Source: Ilyonectria destructans
Taxonomy: Eukaryota > Ascomycota > Sordariomycetes > Hypocreales > Nectriaceae
Assembly: GCA_020740775.1 (NCBI GenBank)
Contig: JAHEWK010000004.1
Span: 2,790,001 to 2,854,000, forward strand
DNA length: 64,000 bases
Reading direction: 5' to 3'
A program made the translations under genes and the position numbers. The notes below the pieces were generated by a model. It saw only the letters and a program-made list of their open reading frames with translations, was not told the DNA's origin and did no database searches. Below, piece by piece: positions 1-10,767 of the stretch; position 1 is the stretch's first letter; every line of letters starts with the position of its first letter.

Positions 1-259
1 GATAATTGGATAATCGGTCTTCCCAATTTGAATCCAAAGCACTGCGGGTTTCACGAATGACAGAGTCTCGCTCTTCGATGGATAAGTGCGGTGCCTCGCC
101 ATTGGAACCCATGACAACAAATCCAGTAATCCCGGCATTGGCAAGGCTGATGGTATGTTTGCGAATTGCTTCTGTATCAATGTCCTCCGAATTTGGATGG
201 AAAAACACCAAACTGGCCGTATAGACGCCACTGGTGAGAGGTCGTTGGAGCGAAGGCAT
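1..259 (-). CDS. Dihydrodipicolinate synthase/aldolase family protein, N-terminal part
   Basis: The reading frame starts with ATG at 259 and is still open when it leaves the window at base 1, so only about 86 residues are visible. They read like the start of the fungal DapA-like TIM-barrel family: a GVYTASLVFFHPN opening, then EDIDTEAIRKH, then AGITGFVVMGSNGEAPHLS, which corresponds to the GTTGE phosphate-loop region of the family, followed by an EERD helix. Known members are pyruvate-dependent aldolases or lyases such as dihydrodipicolinate synthase and 4-hydroxy-2-oxoglutarate aldolase. Fungi make lysine by another route, so a catabolic aldolase role is more likely than lysine synthesis (inference). 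The Schiff-base lysine lies outside the window, so activity cannot be judged. Confidence 0.8.
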   Translation of the reverse strand, partial: MPSLQRPLTSGVYTASLVFFHPNSEDIDTEAIRKHTISLANAGITGFVVMGSNGEAPHLSIEERDSVIRETRSALDSNWEDRLSNY

Positions 260-1186
260 GTTTAGAATAGGAAGTGTAGGTATATGATGAATGAAGACAG
301 AATTGGAGTGACCGATAGAGTGTGCCAACTTGAATGATATATACAGAAATTGCTCGGTTGAATGGCCGATGAGGCGAGTATTGACAAATCTGCTGTGATT
401 AATGGAATATTGACTAACAATGGTCATGTTTGATAGTAGCTCCATTTCATCATCTCGGGCTTCGTAATGTTCGGCGTATGTAATCCATGTCTAAGTGGGG
501 AAGCCGAATACCGAGTCTCGCCGCTTCGTAGTGCTAAACTTAAAGGGACTATTCTCCAGGTCGCGCATCGAGGAGAGTCATAGCCCAGATACCCACTTTT
601 CGTAGTTTCGTAACACTTTTCGTATGTAAGTACGGGGCAACATGGGGAATGAGGCTTTCATCACGGAAGCCGAGATGCTGGGACACCCTCCGCTTCGAGC
701 CAAACCTAAGCTAATAACCTAAGCTAATAACCTATACTATTTAGGAACATGGATTCGGGGGAGCTTAAAATGCTTCTCGTTTTCTCGAGGCATGTTTCCA
801 ACCGGGACTGTTCATTCACCGTTTGTCATATTCCCATTTACGTCATGGCGAGCAAGCTCAAATAACCCCAGTTATATAGTGGATGGTAGTATTTCCTTGC
901 GGAAGGGATTCCCCTCAAGTCCGACAAATACCTTGGTTTGGCTTTCTAGACTACGGTTGGCTTTTGGAAAATAGAACGGATACGAGTTTCAATCGTTTTC
1001 ATTAATTAATGCCATAGGACCCTCAAATTAGGCCAACTATTAACATGCGAAGCAAAATATTGAAATCAAGAGACTATCCTCAAAGCCTGCTCTGTGTGGT
1101 TAATATTTGTGCAAATTGCAGCCCCAGCGCACATGTTTTTGACAAGGAATTTTGACAAGGAAAAGAAGTAGAAGGAGAAATCATCT
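260..1186. other. Intergenic region left of the protease relic
   Basis: This stretch holds the presumed promoter of the leftward aldolase-family gene and the lost 5' part of the protease relic. I see no recognisable gene. The one structural feature is a 13-bp tandem repeat at 705-733. Some of the right half may be protease coding sequence decayed beyond recognition. Confidence 0.5.
705..733. repeat. 13-bp tandem repeat, two copies
   Basis: The unit cctaagctaataa occurs twice back to back (705-717 and 718-730), followed by the first three bases of a third copy. No function is apparent. Confidence 0.8.
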
Positions 1187-2946
1187 TACAATGACGTAAA
1201 GGTGCTGAAGGCCTTTGAGTCTAATGTTTTCTCTGGCGCAAAGTTGGAGACTGATGCTGATAACATTGATACCTTGCTCGCCCTTCCTGAGGTAGTGGCT
1301 GCTTGGCCCATCGCAAAGTTCATCCCATCGCACCCATCAACGCGCGACAAGTAGCTGTCAACCAGAGTGAAGCAGATACATATGCTGTGAACTGGGTCAC
1401 GGGCGTCGAAAGCTTACACGAACAGGGTATGCTTGGTGAAGGTGCCAAAGTTGGTATCATTGATACGGGTGTTTAGTACACTCACGAGGCTTTGGGCGGC
1501 GGCTTTGGCACGGGTTTCAAAGTCGCAGGCGGATACGACTTTGCCGGTGGCGATTGGGTAGCTGAATCGACAAGGAGTTCTAATGAAGATCCGTTGGACC
1601 AGAGCGGCCATGGAACTCACGTTGCTGGGATTGTGGCAGGCGAATCGGAGCTAGGATGGGTCGGAGTGGCTCCCAAGTCCACCATCTACTCTTACAAGGT
1701 TTTCGGCGGCGGCGGCGGCGGCACTTATGAAGACATTATTCTCGAAGCAATACTGAGAGCATTTGAGGATCGTGTTGATGTTATCACCATCAGTATAGGG
1801 GGTGTGTGGTGGGTGGGCGAATAGTGTTTGGGCGGTGGTAGCAAGTCGAATCGCTGATGAGGGAGTGGTAATGACGATTGGAGCTGGAAACTACGGAACC
1901 AGCGGGCCGTATTATGCTAATTTAGGGAGCCCTGGCGAGAATGTACTTTCAGTTGCGTCAGCCCAGGTGAGCAAAGATGAAGTTGGTGAAACAAAACAGC
2001 CAAGCTACTTTTCGAGCTGGGGCGGGCTTTACGATCTTCAAGTTAAACCGGACATCACGGCTCCTGGAACGGACATATTCAGCGCCTGGCCGGGGGACAG
2101 TAATTCTGAATTTGTTCTACTGAGCGGCAGCAGCATGGCGACGCCATACGTGGCAAGCGAGGCTGCTCTCTATCTCGGCAAGCATGGCGGAAGAAAGGTC
2201 CACGGGAAGGACTTTGCGAAGGAGTTGTCGATGAAAATTGTGGCAACCGGGTCGGCCTTGCCTTGGCTGTGGTACAACCAAACTGCTGCTGACGACTTCA
2301 TTGCTCCAGTTCATCAAGTTGGCGGAGGTCTGGTTGATGCTGAGAAAGTGGTCCAGTTTGTCACTGGGCTGAATTTCCAAAAGTTCGGGCTCAATGATAC
2401 GCTGCACTTTAAAAGCAGCCACGGTATCATCATTGAGAATACAGGAACTGAGGCTGTCACTTACTCGTTTGAGGTAGAAGGCTGCTCAGGCTTTCAAATC
2501 CTGAAGGAGTACGATCCGCTGCAGGTTAGAGAGACTCCGAGAATAAGGAACAGGGTCGAAATGGCTACCTTGGAGCCGTAGCCCCATCGGCTAAATCTGA
2601 TGGGCGTTCATCTTACAACCCAAACCCGGGAACTTCGAATGAAACATTTTCAATACCAGTATTTGACGTTACGCGCAATGCATTGGTCACTGGTGGCTAC
2701 ACGACCAGTTACTGGTGGTTTGGGAAGCTAGCGGATGGAAGCTACATTGTTCCTGGCGAGTACACGTAAGTTGCATCGCACCCCGAACCTTTCAAACTTG
2801 AACCTTCATCTAGGTTCACATTTCCACGGAGCCTCCGGCTAATGTACTATAGCATGGGATTTGATGCCCTCATTCCATTCGCGAATCCGGAGAACGACAA
2901 TAGCTGGAGCGGTCTAACAACGGCATTCACAGTTCTTCCTCGCTAG
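1187..2946 (+). pseudogene. Degenerate subtilisin-like serine protease (S8 family)
   Basis: Homology to fungal S8 proteases of the minor extracellular protease (Vpr-like) type is clear, but no single frame carries it. The region around 1187-1320 reads LLALPEVVAAWPIAKF, a propeptide end. After a frameshift, the aspartate motif GIIDTGV appears near 1455-1473 and is followed by an in-frame TAG at 1474. The histidine motif QSGHGTHVAGI is near 1600-1635. A second shift near 1800 leads to AAGN-like GAGNYG and the serine motif SGSSMATP near 2119-2150. A third shift near 2580 leads to the C-terminal fibronectin-like part. An intact intron (2766-2852, phase 2) precedes the last exon, which ends with TAG at 2944-2946. 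All three catalytic motifs survive, but three frameshifts, one stop and no identifiable start or signal peptide make a functional product unlikely. Decay looks recent. Sequencing error is the alternative for single-base shifts, but not for all of them. Confidence 0.85.
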
Positions 2947-3080
2947 TAGATTCCAAAATTGGCATGTCACAGCTACCACCTTTGGCCGTCGATGGCGCCT
3001 GAGAACATCGCACAGTGATCAAGATAAACAACATCATGTAATGACTCTTCCATCATATCCCATCTACTGCCATCTTGCTC

Positions 3081-3986
3081 TCATGGCAGGGCCAGAGACC
3101 ACAGGTCTGTCAGCTGACGGCCTGCTCTTGCATCCAACCAAGCTGCTGAAGGGCTTGAGCCCTTGCGCTCGATGGTAACTCCGTTGCGGTATACAGTGGT
3201 CGTTGTGCCCGGCTCCGGCAGCCTCCTCCAGAGGATCTGTTCTGCCGCAAGCTCCGTCTCGTAGCAGGGGAGAGCAAGGCGAAGGTACTCCTCCCAGTCG
3301 TCACCCGGAAAGTAGGTAAAGTACGCCTTCGTGAACTCCCAGTATTCCGGATACCATCCCGCAAACGCCCAATCGATGATGGCAACGACGCGCCCGTGCC
3401 TCACGATAATGTTTCTTGGCGCCAGATCTGCATGAGTAAAGTGAGTCCGATAGCGAGCTGTGTGCACTTTGGCCACTTCCTGGCCAAGGAATTCTGCGAC
3501 GTCTTCCATGCGCAAGTGCCCTCGCGCCAATGAATGGAACTCCTCGTGGCTCAGAGGGCCGTAGAACCGAGCTCCAATCCGGCCGTCATAAGCGGGGTTC
3601 TGAAGAGCCGACGAGACTATATCTTGCTTTGGGGGTTGAAGCTCGCGGAGACAAGCCAAGTGCTGTTTGATGTCGGCAAAAATGGTATTTTTCTGGTCTG
3701 TCGACAGGCCGCTCCATGCCATATCCAGGTCGTCGCCTTTGATGTACGCCATCTCAATGTAAATGGAGCCATTTTCTCCGGTGTGAATAGCGTAGATCCT
3801 AGGCACTGGAATCTTTGTATGCGAGGCGACGTATTGCATGGCCTCCACCTCGGGGGGGTCGCATGGCCCCTTGATGAGGCGATGCCAGCTTACTCTCACT
3901 GTAGAGGGGCCAAGGGGACGGAAGAGCAGCTTGCCGAACCAAAGTCGCAGTCGAAGTGGGAATAGAGTCCCTATGGATAGACCCAT
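3081..3986 (-). CDS. Aminoglycoside phosphotransferase-like (APH/ChoK) kinase family protein
   Basis: An uninterrupted 301-residue frame reads from ATG at 3986 to the stop at 3081. It carries the kinase-like fold signatures of the APH family: an N-lobe with EVEAMQYVASHTKIPVPRIY, the catalytic loop HADLAPRNIIV around residues 185-195, where Asp is the presumed base and Asn binds metal, and the metal-binding IDWAFAGWYPEYWE around residues 205-218. Large numbers of such proteins exist in filamentous fungi. They are mostly uncharacterised small-molecule kinases, and resistance to antibiotics should not be assumed. The protein is cytosolic, with no signal peptide or membrane segment. It stands alone between two relic genes, so the neighbours say nothing about its substrate. 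The first 20 residues are basic and hydrophobic, and an internal start is possible. Confidence 0.85.
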   Translation of the reverse strand: MGLSIGTLFPLRLRLWFGKLLFRPLGPSTVRVSWHRLIKGPCDPPEVEAMQYVASHTKIPVPRIYAIHTGENGSIYIEMAYIKGDDLDMAWSGLSTDQKNTIFADIKQHLACLRELQPPKQDIVSSALQNPAYDGRIGARFYGPLSHEEFHSLARGHLRMEDVAEFLGQEVAKVHTARYRTHFTHADLAPRNIIVRHGRVVAIIDWAFAGWYPEYWEFTKAYFTYFPGDDWEEYLRLALPCYETELAAEQILWRRLPEPGTTTTVYRNGVTIERKGSSPSAAWLDARAGRQLTDLWSLALP

Positions 3987-4186
3987 GGATGCGGAATCTC
4001 TAGATGGTCGAGAACGGGACTGGGAAACAGTAATAATAATGGAAAGTTTCAGTTGGTAAGGGCGTCAGTTGGCTGGGCCTATTTCAAGCCACCTCTGATC
4101 CACCTTGTGTGGCTGGAAGTTTCAACCTTCAAGCGAGGCTGGATTTGAGGATGCAAGTGCCTCGAGACTAGAAACCCCAGCCATCT

Positions 4187-5055
4187 GTGAATCAAAGATT
4201 AAAGCCCAGACCTGTAGAGCACAGATCTAAAAGATTCATTAGAGCAATATTAGTTTCTACTGAGAAGGATTTCATCGCAGGCGTATATGATCCGGGTTCA
4301 AGAGAGGCCACCATTTTAAATGATAATGAATACAAACCACACATTTCTTTTCTAACAAAATATATAATCTCCTGGCTGATAATTACTCCGTCAATCGCGC
4401 CCTATATTCGAGTTGCCTCTAATATCATGAAACGGAACTTTGCCCCAAACACTTTTGCCTATGGCTTAGTGTAGTTTCGGAAGAGGATTGAATTGACGTC
4501 CTCGCTAAGAATCCCTAACTGTCGCCAGGATTCTTGCACGGCAATCCCTATAAGGATTGCAAAATTGGGTTCAACAGCCGGCTTATTGACCAAAAAGAGC
4601 TGACGCCATTTTCAGTTTGCCAGTCCTCTAAGTTAGTGTCGACACTGGTCACCGAGGTTCAGGCCGCATGCGCACTTACAACAAAGTTAACCCCTCCATC
4701 CCCGATCGTTCTTCTGTTATTCGGTCATGGAACTCAAGGCCTTGGTATTTACCTGGATTACAGCAAAGACCAATCCAATAATGAAGCATTGCTCAGGATT
4801 GACAAACTCCAGGCTGCTATTGATCCACGCGCGAATATCACCCTCATCACCACGGCCTGCTACTCTAGAGGTTGGGCCATTTGTCCAGACCTCAACATGA
4901 CAACTATGACGGCAGCTGGAGCCTGGGAGGAGCATAAGGACAGTGAGGACGAGACATGGCTCAGTCAAGCCTGGCCCAATTCCCCTTATTGTTGGAACTT
5001 TTGCACGCCCACTGTACATGTCCCGACCCCAAGAGAAGAGTCTTTGTTTTTGTAA
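4187..5055 (+). pseudogene. Decayed caspase-fold (clan CD-like) fungal protein
   Basis: Two adjoining frames look like one gene. The first (4187-4474) carries RAILVSTEKDFIAG and DPGSREATILND. The second (frame of 4534-5055) carries PGFLHGNPYKDC, DQKELTPFSVC, then VLLLFGHGTQGLGIYLD and ITLITTACYSRGWAICP. The H-G pair after a hydrophobic strand and the A-C pair after a second strand are the arrangement of the catalytic dyad in clan CD peptidases (caspase, metacaspase, gingipain fold). I recall similar uncharacterised fungal proteins but cannot name the family. The second frame reads back through a TGA near 4492 and a TAA near 4513, both one C-to-T change from arginine or glutamine codons, as RIP would leave. 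There is no ATG at the head of the first frame. A pyrimidine-rich stretch ending in cag follows the stop at 5053-5055, so a further exon is possible. Either a pseudogene or a gene with missed introns. Confidence 0.5.
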
Positions 5056-6056
5056 ACGGATGATGGGGTTAATCGTGTTATGGAATCTCCTTTTTTTTCC
5101 TCTTCTTTTCTTTTTCTTTCCAGGTCAAGGAAACTTGAAGAATGCGTGCGAGGTGAAGAGGACTGACTGCTTGGGCTGAGCTTGAGCTAACCGCTGCTTG
5201 TTTGGTGGACGCCCTCCCGCTAGCTTAACCCCTGCCCAGCCCAGTGACGTCAGTCTTGTTTCGAGCCCCCTGGTTTCTGGTAGTTTTCTGTACCATCGTA
5301 CACTTCTTGCACACCGTCGTACACTTTAATCAGTAGAACTACAGAAAGAGAAAAAAAAACACCCGGCAAGATTCAGGTAGTTTTCAGACCCAAGATTACA
5401 TTAAATTATAAGCTACTAGATTCATCGTTGCCCTTCTGTTATGCCATCTTTCAATTATCTCAACATCTTCGTGTCCTTTCCCCCAGTTCTGTGAACAAGT
5501 GCCGGCCCTGCCCAGTCTCAAAAACGCCACAGCATCGTGGGGTGTGCCATACTGACCAATTATGCAACAAGTACACCGCTGTCGAGAAAGCCCAGCGTCA
5601 AGCCTTGGGGCACCCGATAGGATCCCATAACGCGAAATCTTCCTTTCCTCAACTTGCTCCTTCAATCCCGCATTCATCGGCACTTTTTTTTTATTCATGT
5701 GTTATCTTTTTTTCTGTATAGCCAGGACGATCATAGCATTGGAAGCCAGACGACACTGAACCTCCTCCATGACATCGACAACCAACCAGACGACGCTCCT
5801 CACACTTTCGCCGATGGGCAATTCTCACCCTGCACCTACAGCTAGTTCCACTTCTCAACCTAGCTGTGGCAGTGATTTTGTAGAAGGACATGACTTGGTA
5901 AGAAAGACAAACAAAGAAGACGCTGCATGCAGATCTCCATCTGCGTAGTCCCTGGCTGTCTCAATCTCAATACAGGGACACAACCAATAGCTAACCAACG
6001 TCTCTGTCCCATCATAGTCCATCAATGTCGAAACCTTTCTTGCCGACAGAGACCAG
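5056..6056. other. Intergenic, pyrimidine-rich promoter region
   Basis: No gene is supported here. It contains T/C-rich tracts (for example 5086-5122 and 5683-5715), as is common upstream of fungal genes, and probably includes the promoter and 5' leader of the C2H2-type gene that follows. Short open frames on both strands show no family resemblance. Confidence 0.5.
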
Positions 6057-8364
6057 TTGACTGCCTTCTTTCTCGGTCTCGCAGACCCGAGAGATAGCCC
6101 CCGAACTGCAAAACATGTCGTCCCAAACGCCCGCCGCGCTGCCACGGAAGCAGGTCACTACAGCGCCCGCTTCTCTGCTTCAGAGAGAGGCCATGCGCTG
6201 CGCCAAAAACCGCGCCTCACCTCACTCCCACTCAACTCAACAACATCATCGTCTGCTTCTTTTGCCTCCGCCTGCCCGTCTCTTGTCAGCATCGAAAGCG
6301 ACATCAGCTCACGCGGCGATCCTGTGATGCCAACTTCGCACCATGACCTCCTTGACCTCCTTGCGCTGCGGCTCGCCATGTGGGGGCCTTCAACCGCTAA
6401 AACCAGGGATGTATCTCAAGTCGGCTCCTGGTCAGTCCCAGCGCCTGCGCCCAAGGTTGCTGAGGCCAAGGTTGCTACTGCTGTTGGCGTTGACATCAAT
6501 CGCTCGGATCCCCCTATTTTTGAGTCAATTCGACAAGTCCTGCGAGACAACCCCGCATACGCAGAGCACATTATTCGCGCCGTCCAACATCTCCCCGACG
6601 AGAAACAAGCTGTCTTGCTCGGCGCACACGGCGAATCCATCGTCGCGTCGGGTCTAGTTGACGATGACGGCAATGAGAGCGATACCACAGTGCAAACTCC
6701 CCGCTCAGCTACCGCCGGCCGCAGCTCCAAATCCAACTCGAACAAGACAAAGAAACGCAAAGCCTCACAGGGCCGAGATGGCAACAGCGGCGACGGCGGA
6801 GGATCGGGTGACGGGTCTGGCGGAGGCTCAGGTGGAGGAGGTTCTGGGCACGGCAGCCCTGGTCGTCCTAAGGACAAGAGGCAAAAGAAGTCTGGCAAGC
6901 ATTACGCATGTCCATACTGTCTTGCATTCCCCATTGCCATCGCCAACAATCCCAACTTCCAGTCTTGTCGAACTGCAGTATACCGAAAGACTCGCAACGA
7001 TCTGAGGTACGTTGAATAACAATATCCAAGCCTACCCGATGTCAATGCGAATCGCTAACGCCACCGATGGCAGGCAACACCTCGACCGGTCCCATTCCCC
7101 CAACGCAAAGGCCAAAGCAGAAGCAAAGGCAAAGGCCAAGGCCAAAGCCGACGACCCGAATCCTCAAGACGACGCCCAGTACTATATGACAGACAAACAA
7201 TGGAACGACGTTCGAGATAAGATTGATAACGCCGGGAAAAAGCATTACGCCCTGAATTCTAAGGAGTGGCTCGACAATGAGTTGAAGTGCTTACTGGCCA
7301 TTTGGGACGTCATCTTTCCTGCTGCGCAGTTTCCGAGCTTGTCGAAACCCACCTCTCCTTGTACGTGCCCAGCCTCCATACGTACTTATGGTTTAAACCA
7401 TTGCCCACACCAGCTAACCAATGGCATGCCAGTCGTTTCGGACGATACAGAGCGTCCAAGTCTCGCACAACAGGGCAAGGTAATGTTCGAGGCCATTTAT
7501 GCTGCAAGAGCTCAGAAGGCCGTCCAGGCCAGGCGCATTACGTCTGTGGATCAATACCAACCCTTCCACGGCGAGTATATGGAAATGATGTCGCAGTCTT
7601 TCGCTATTGTCATCAACATGGACTCTGCCCTCTCCGCACGCATCGTCAACACGCCCACTGACTACCTCCGGGATGCCGCCACAATAGCCGCTGGTGCTGC
7701 AGATGATGCCACAGGTGGTGTGCCCAATACTGGAACTGCCAATGCTTCTCCGCCTTCAGACGTCACCATGCCGGGAACACTGGCGCCCTCCCCCAGTGCC
7801 TCGACGGTGCCTCCGCCGACACCGTCCCTTCCAGCTGCAACGCCAGGGCCCGGGTCGACGATAAATTTCCAACTGGAATGTCCTCTCACAGACATACACA
7901 TTCGCGTAGCCACGGCCCCTCACGATCCAGGTCAGCAACATCGGACGGTTCAGGTCATCATCCCGCCAGGTGCAGTTCCCCGGTCATTCGACCAGAAGCC
8001 AGTCGACCAAGAACCGGTCAATCAACAGTCGGTCAATCAGCAGCTATTCAACATGCCGCTATTCAACCATCAACCATTCACCCAGCATCCAGTTAATTAT
8101 TTCGAGAATATGTTTATGGCACAGAGCCCTCAAATGGCCCTCAATGGGTCAGCCCTGCAGCCCTCAGGGATAGGTGCGCGCCAGCTCGGCGATTTCGGTT
8201 CAGGGCTTATGCAGTTGAATGGCGCAATGGCTACGCCGTCGACCCCTGCGATGAACCAACCCATGATGCCCAACTTCCAGCATACCCATGTTCATGATCT
8301 GAACGAGCTTCAAGGTCTCCAAATTCTTAAAAACGCTACCCAAGAGCCGAGAGCTACCGCATAA
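6057..8364 (+). CDS. Atypical C2H2-type, low-complexity nuclear-type protein
   Basis: Predicted exons are 6057-7006, 7074-7360 and 7433-8364, giving 722 residues. The first intron is out of frame if retained. The second is exactly 72 nt and stop-free, with gtacgt at its donor and a gctaac branch site. Splicing intron 1 rebuilds a zinc-finger-like block around residues 281-325: HYACPYC, then NPNFQSC, then DLRQHLDRSH, the pattern of the fungal family with ACPF..YSSC..LKEHL.RRH. Before it lie a Gly/Ser-rich linker and basic KTKKRKA and KDKRQKK clusters (probable nuclear signals). After it comes an Ala/Lys repeat (AKAKAEAKAKAKAKA), then WDVIFPA and a Pro/Gln-rich tail with a repeated VDQEPVNQ/SVNQQ element. 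I infer a nuclear regulatory protein, but no direct target is visible. The start is uncertain: ATG at 6327 is an alternative, and the first 90 residues look less constrained. Confidence 0.7.
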
Positions 8365-9048
8365 TATGTCTGCACTTTCCTTGACTCAAGGGACAAGAAA
8401 GGGATCGTCTGACCCGAGAGTTAGCAGGTTCCACATCGAATAGCAGATAAAGGGATTGTACAGGTATATGGTTACAATGAGGAAAGGATAACACTTACTC
8501 TCACCGGCAGAAATAAAATCCTCAGTGACGGTTTCGACAGGGTCTGAAGAAAATGAGGCAGCGAACCAAGGTAGAACTCCCCTGAAGCGAGGCACAGGTT
8601 CCCGGCAGAGATGGGACGTCGAGGAAGAGAGTGAGCTCGTGGAAGGTGCAAGATGCGCAGGAAACGAGGGTCAGGGTGATTCCTTCCGCGGCAGTATCTT
8701 GTTGTGATACGAGAGAAAATTGATTACTGTCTCTGGGAGTAGAACTGGGAACCGGAGAGGGAGCACGTCGGCTGGCTGTCATTGACGAGGCTCTCCTGGT
8801 TGTGGATCAGTAATTGTGGCGTACGGATTCTTGGTGGCTCTTCAGGTGCGGTGTAGACTAGTGTGTCAGAGCTTATGATCAGGCCAGAAGCACATTCTTA
8901 AAGAAACTCGAGTACATAATAATAAACCACCAATTCTAACGGATGCCTTACTTGTGTGTTCTTCGACTATCCCTGTATCACGGTGTTAATGCAGTAGAAT
9001 AGTAGACGAGTGGTGAAATACTGAGTTCCTGTAATACTTAAAACGCTA
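8365..9048. other. Intergenic region between convergent genes
   Basis: This lies between the 3' ends of the C2H2-type gene and the decarboxylase gene, so it should hold two 3' untranslated regions. Open frames up to 86 codons occur but have no family features. I see nothing else. Confidence 0.5.
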
Positions 9049-10767
9049 CTAATTTTTCTTCATCTTTTGTGCTTGAAGATATTGCGATAGTGGCCCTTCG
9101 GGCGCATCCTCCCGATCCATTGCCACTTCTACCATTCTCAGCCCACTCCCATCGGTGAGCTTTTCATTACCCAACACCTTTTCCAACTCAGCCCACGTTC
9201 GCGCGGAGCCTGTAAATGCGTCCTTAGCTCCAAAGAAACTGGGTGCTTCCAAATATCTCCAGCTTGCAACATCGTTGTACCTTTGCGTCGCCCCATGGAT
9301 ACAACGCTCAATCGTATAGCCGTCGTTGTTTATGAGAAAGACTACCACATTGAGATTGTTGTGGATAATGGTGGATAGTTCCTGAGCTGTCATTTGGAAG
9401 CTTCCGTCGCCAATGAGCAGGATTGTGCGAGCATCCTTGATGCCGTGGTATTTTGAAGCGGCAATGAGTTCCCTCTGCGCAAGAGCTGCACCTTGAGCTG
9501 CGGGGAGCATGTATCCGATGGAAAGCCAGGTAACAGGTGTGAAGAGCCGAGTGTGCGGTGGTAGAAGCATCTCTCGACATCCGTAGCCTGCGGTACCGGT
9601 TTCTCCGAGAACGATGTCACCCGGGCGCATGAAGTTGGCCATGATGCGCCAAACTCGATCTTGAGTGATGGAGCCAGTGCCGGGAACATCTGAGAAAGAG
9701 ACTAGGTAGTCGCGAGGAAGTTTGGGGTAGTTGTCGTAGGATTTGACTTTTGAGAAATCTAGGCTCTGAAGAAGTCGAGGCACCATTGTTCGGGCACACA
9801 TGTCCCGGATGACCTCAGACTGAAAGTTGACCTCCGTGTCGGTGAATGAAATAGTGACCTGGGGGTTTGGACTGCTCGAGAATGCGAAAGTATTGGTCGA
9901 GCTGAGATGGGGACCGAAGGAGAGGACAAGATCCGCGTCATTGATGAAGCTTTGTACCTCGAGAGCATCATATTTCCCTCGGTATATTCCATGGAAATTT
10001 GACAGCGTCTCGTTCATCAGGCTTTTTCCAAATGGTGTTGTCCAGGTTGGCCACTTGCTTGACTTGACGAAACTTTGAACCTCGTCGATGATTCCGAGCG
10101 CTCTGATCTCGCCATCAACAAAGATAATAGGGCGTTCCGCGGCATACACCTTATCGAGGATCTTAGCCAACACTGCGTCCTCAGTTGGGGTCGGTTCATT
10201 GATCGGAACGCGAATCTCAGTGCTGAGTCTCTCGGTGGACACAAGCGCGTCGACCAAGTCCACAGGGACCTCGATATATACCGGCCGGCTGTGCAGCAAA
10301 CATTGCTGCAAAACCGAGTCGATTTGTTCAGGGCTTTGTGCAGCATCCCAAAGGCGGGTTTGTGCTACTGTAACCTGGGCGTGCATTTGGGCAAAGCGCC
10401 GGTATTCACCATCGTTGAACGTATGGTGCTGCAGCATTCGCGAGTCTTGGGAACTTCGCGCTGGGGTGCCAACGATGTGCACAACGGGTGCGCGCTCTGC
10501 ATATGCTCCCGCAATGGCGTTGATGGCAGAAAGCTCGCCGACTCCAAAGGTCGTGATGAGAGCACCGGCGCCCTTGATCCGAGCATAGCCATCGGCGGCG
10601 TATGCTGCGTTCAGCTCATTGGCATTGCCAACCCAGAGCAGACCAGCGGGTTCGACATAGTCGAGGAGTGTGAGATTGAAGTCTCCTGGAACGCCATGAA
10701 TTGAGTCGATGCCGAGCTGGCTCAAGCGACGGAAGAGGTATTCCGCGAGCTTGATGGTGGGCGGCAT
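9049..10767 (-). CDS. Pyruvate/2-keto-acid decarboxylase (ThDP-dependent)
   Basis: A single-exon 572-residue frame, a normal length for fungal pyruvate decarboxylases. The N-terminal Pyr domain has GVPGDFNLTLLDYV, the cofactor-activating glutamate in NANELNAAYAADGYAR (Glu51) and the active-site His pair in LQHHTFNDG (residues 114-115). The central domain follows. The C-terminal PP domain has the ThDP/Mg motif GDGSFQ...NND around residues 452-480. The enzyme converts a 2-keto acid to an aldehyde plus CO2 in the cytosol. Family members range from pyruvate decarboxylase to phenylpyruvate and indolepyruvate decarboxylases (Aro10, IPDC), and the sequence alone does not settle the substrate. Its divergent partner is an aromatic-type aminotransferase, which would supply aryl pyruvates, so an Ehrlich or indolepyruvate role is a fair inference. 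Ordinary ethanol-forming pyruvate decarboxylase is the alternative. Confidence 0.93.
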   Translation of the reverse strand: MPPTIKLAEYLFRRLSQLGIDSIHGVPGDFNLTLLDYVEPAGLLWVGNANELNAAYAADGYARIKGAGALITTFGVGELSAINAIAGAYAERAPVVHIVGTPARSSQDSRMLQHHTFNDGEYRRFAQMHAQVTVAQTRLWDAAQSPEQIDSVLQQCLLHSRPVYIEVPVDLVDALVSTERLSTEIRVPINEPTPTEDAVLAKILDKVYAAERPIIFVDGEIRALGIIDEVQSFVKSSKWPTWTTPFGKSLMNETLSNFHGIYRGKYDALEVQSFINDADLVLSFGPHLSSTNTFAFSSSPNPQVTISFTDTEVNFQSEVIRDMCARTMVPRLLQSLDFSKVKSYDNYPKLPRDYLVSFSDVPGTGSITQDRVWRIMANFMRPGDIVLGETGTAGYGCREMLLPPHTRLFTPVTWLSIGYMLPAAQGAALAQRELIAASKYHGIKDARTILLIGDGSFQMTAQELSTIIHNNLNVVVFLINNDGYTIERCIHGATQRYNDVASWRYLEAPSFFGAKDAFTGSARTWAELEKVLGNEKLTDGSGLRMVEVAMDREDAPEGPLSQYLQAQKMKKN

